DNA of 64,000 nt from Mycobacterium sp. NS-7484 (GTDB lineage: Bacteria > Actinomycetota > Actinomycetes > Mycobacteriales > Mycobacteriaceae): positions 1-64,000 of the forward strand of contig NZ_MBEJ01000005.1 in assembly GCF_001953975.1 (NCBI RefSeq). The letters are read 5' to 3'. Under the pieces are notes generated by a model. It searched no databases, had not been told where the DNA came from, and saw only the letters and a program-made list of their open reading frames with translations. Position 1 is the first letter of the stretch. Each line of letters begins with the position of its first letter. The position numbers and the translations under genes were made by a program. Shown here in pieces: positions 63,070-64,000 of the stretch.

Positions 63070-63816
63070 GTGGACAAAGACCCGAAAGTCGTCGTCGTCA
63101 CCGGAGCGGGCAGCGGCATCGGCCGCGCCACCGCGCAGGTTCTGTTGGACGCCGGCCATCACGTGGTGCTCGCCGGTCGCCGGCCTGAGACGTTGGCACA
63201 GGTGGCGGCGCACCGGCCGAATGCGTTGGTGGTGCAAACCGATGTCACCGACTCGGCGTCGGTGCAGGCCTTGTTCGCCGAGACCGTCGCATCGTTCGGT
63301 CGCGTGGATGTGTTGTTCAACAACGCCGGCGTGTTCGGCCCTTCGGCCTCGATCCTCGACATCGACGACGAAGGGTGGCGCACCACCTGGCGCACCAACG
63401 TCGACGGAGCGGTGTACTGCGCACGCGAGGCCGCCCGCCTCATGGCTTCCCAGCTACCCCGAGGCGGCCGGATCATCAACAACGGCTCCCTGTCGGCGCA
63501 CCGGCCCCGGCCCAACAGCCTGGCCTACACCACCACCAAACATGCGATCAGCGGGCTGAGCGCGTCGATGTTGTTGGACCTGCGCGACATCGACATCTGC
63601 ATCACCCAGATCGACATCGGCAACGCTGCCACGGACATGACCGCCGGGTTCAGCCACCAGACTTTGCAGGCCGACGGAAGTCTCGCGGCGGAACCGACTT
63701 TCGACGTCGAGCATGTGGCCCGCGCGGTCGCTCACCTCGTCGAGCTGCCGCTGGACGTGTCGGTTCCCTCGCTGACGGTGATGGCCCGGGCCATGCCGTA
63801 CTTCGGCCGCGGCTGA
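63070..63816 (+). CDS. Short-chain dehydrogenase/reductase (SDR)
   Basis: A 248-residue classical SDR. The cofactor motif TGAGSGIG lies at about 11-18, NNAG near 84-87, and the catalytic serine in NNGSLSAHRP and Y-x-x-x-K in LAYTTTKHA are in place (S near 137, Y and K near 150-154). The cofactor is NAD(P); substrate unknown. The GTG at 63070 gives the family N-terminus and follows the MFS stop by 26 bp. It probably works with the oxidases and exporter of this locus. Confidence 0.88.
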   Translation: MDKDPKVVVVTGAGSGIGRATAQVLLDAGHHVVLAGRRPETLAQVAAHRPNALVVQTDVTDSASVQALFAETVASFGRVDVLFNNAGVFGPSASILDIDDEGWRTTWRTNVDGAVYCAREAARLMASQLPRGGRIINNGSLSAHRPRPNSLAYTTTKHAISGLSASMLLDLRDIDICITQIDIGNAATDMTAGFSHQTLQADGSLAAEPTFDVEHVARAVAHLVELPLDVSVPSLTVMARAMPYFGRG

Positions 63817-63827
63817 ACCGAGGTCCC

Positions 63828-64000
63828 GTGAGTACCACTGCACGCTTCGTCGTCAACTGCTCGATCCTGTTCCCCGAGCTGCCCCTGCTGCAACGACCCG
63901 ACGCAGCCCGCCGCGCCGGCTTCGAGGCAGTCGAATTCTGGTGGCCCTTCGACGATCCGGTTCCACCTGGCCCGGAGGTCGACGCGTTTGTGCGGTCCGT
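63828..64000 (+). CDS. Hydroxypyruvate isomerase-like protein (partial, cut by window end)
   Basis: The first 57 codons of a TIM-barrel sugar-isomerase-like protein. The segment FVVNCSILFPELPLLQRPDAARRAGFEAVEFWWPF matches the N-terminus of hydroxypyruvate isomerases (Hyi), in which the first strand is followed by LF-x-E-x-P-L. The GTG start at 63828 is 11 bp after the SDR stop, so it continues that operon. The rest is outside the window, so the active-site glutamate and histidine cannot be checked. Confidence 0.7.
   Translation, partial: MSTTARFVVNCSILFPELPLLQRPDAARRAGFEAVEFWWPFDDPVPPGPEVDAFVRS

Overview
The window looks like chromosomal DNA of a fast-growing mycobacterium (Mycolicibacterium-type). 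The whole stretch is GC-rich with GTG starts and 4-bp ATGA/GTGA gene overlaps. The gene order from about 0.5 to 42.6 kb follows the Mycobacterium tuberculosis Rv3217c to Rv3193c block: entC, gpm2, a Soj-like ParA, rhlE, moeZ, lipV, adnA, adnB, a TrkA-domain potassium channel, nudC, mycoredoxin-1, uvrD2 and whiB7. No IS element, prophage or CRISPR array was seen. Homology statements rest on recognition of family motifs and remembered gene order, not on searches.

Region 1 (1-24.4 kb) is mostly housekeeping. It holds aroQ, a gpm2-entC-acetyltransferase operon, a ParA/PP2C pair, rhlE with a hairpin leader, envelope proteins (MmpS-like, DUF3152 metalloprotease-like), the MoeZ sulfur-carrier activator, an alkyltransferase-like DNA repair protein, the AdnAB helicase-nuclease, NudC and mycoredoxin-1. 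Large inverted repeats and a 34-bp tandem repeat sit in gene gaps.

Region 2 (24.5-31.6 kb) is an accessory catabolic insert between mycoredoxin-1 and uvrD2. It contains a two-subunit acyl-CoA dehydrogenase, an XRE-cupin regulator, a nitrilase-family hydrolase, a class II aldolase, a DapA-like aldolase/lyase, and an Rrf2 regulator facing an NmrA-like reductase. Four copies of a 17-bp dyad (AGGAC...GTGTC) are found here. One lies exactly between the -35 and -10 of the aldolase promoter, which gives a testable regulon for the XRE-cupin protein.

Region 3 (31.6-44.3 kb) returns to the conserved core: uvrD2; whiB7 with an alanine-rich upstream ORF and a terminator/antiterminator attenuator; the Rv3197-Rv3193c-like genes; a berberine-bridge-type FAD oxidase; and an initiator tRNA.

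Region 4 (44.3-48.6 kb) is a patchy, locally AT-richer segment. It has a 34-residue zinc-ribbon ORF, a tocopherol-cyclase-like protein, a decayed partial duplicate of a DUF3298 lipoprotein gene, a small secreted protein, the intact lipoprotein, and a HigBA-type toxin-antitoxin pair whose toxin has lost its start.

Region 5 (48.6-64 kb) is accessory. Seven consecutive minus-strand genes overlap one another by 4-8 bp: pnuC, nadR, a MoxR AAA+ ATPase, an unknown, a metallopeptidase+VWA protein, another unknown, and a PaaK-like adenylate-forming enzyme. This is the best candidate for an undescribed system. Upstream on the same strand are an AtoE-type transporter, a flavin-dependent monooxygenase, a TetR regulator and a Baeyer-Villiger-type monooxygenase. 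Divergent to these are an MFS exporter, an SDR and the start of a hydroxypyruvate-isomerase-like gene cut by the window end.
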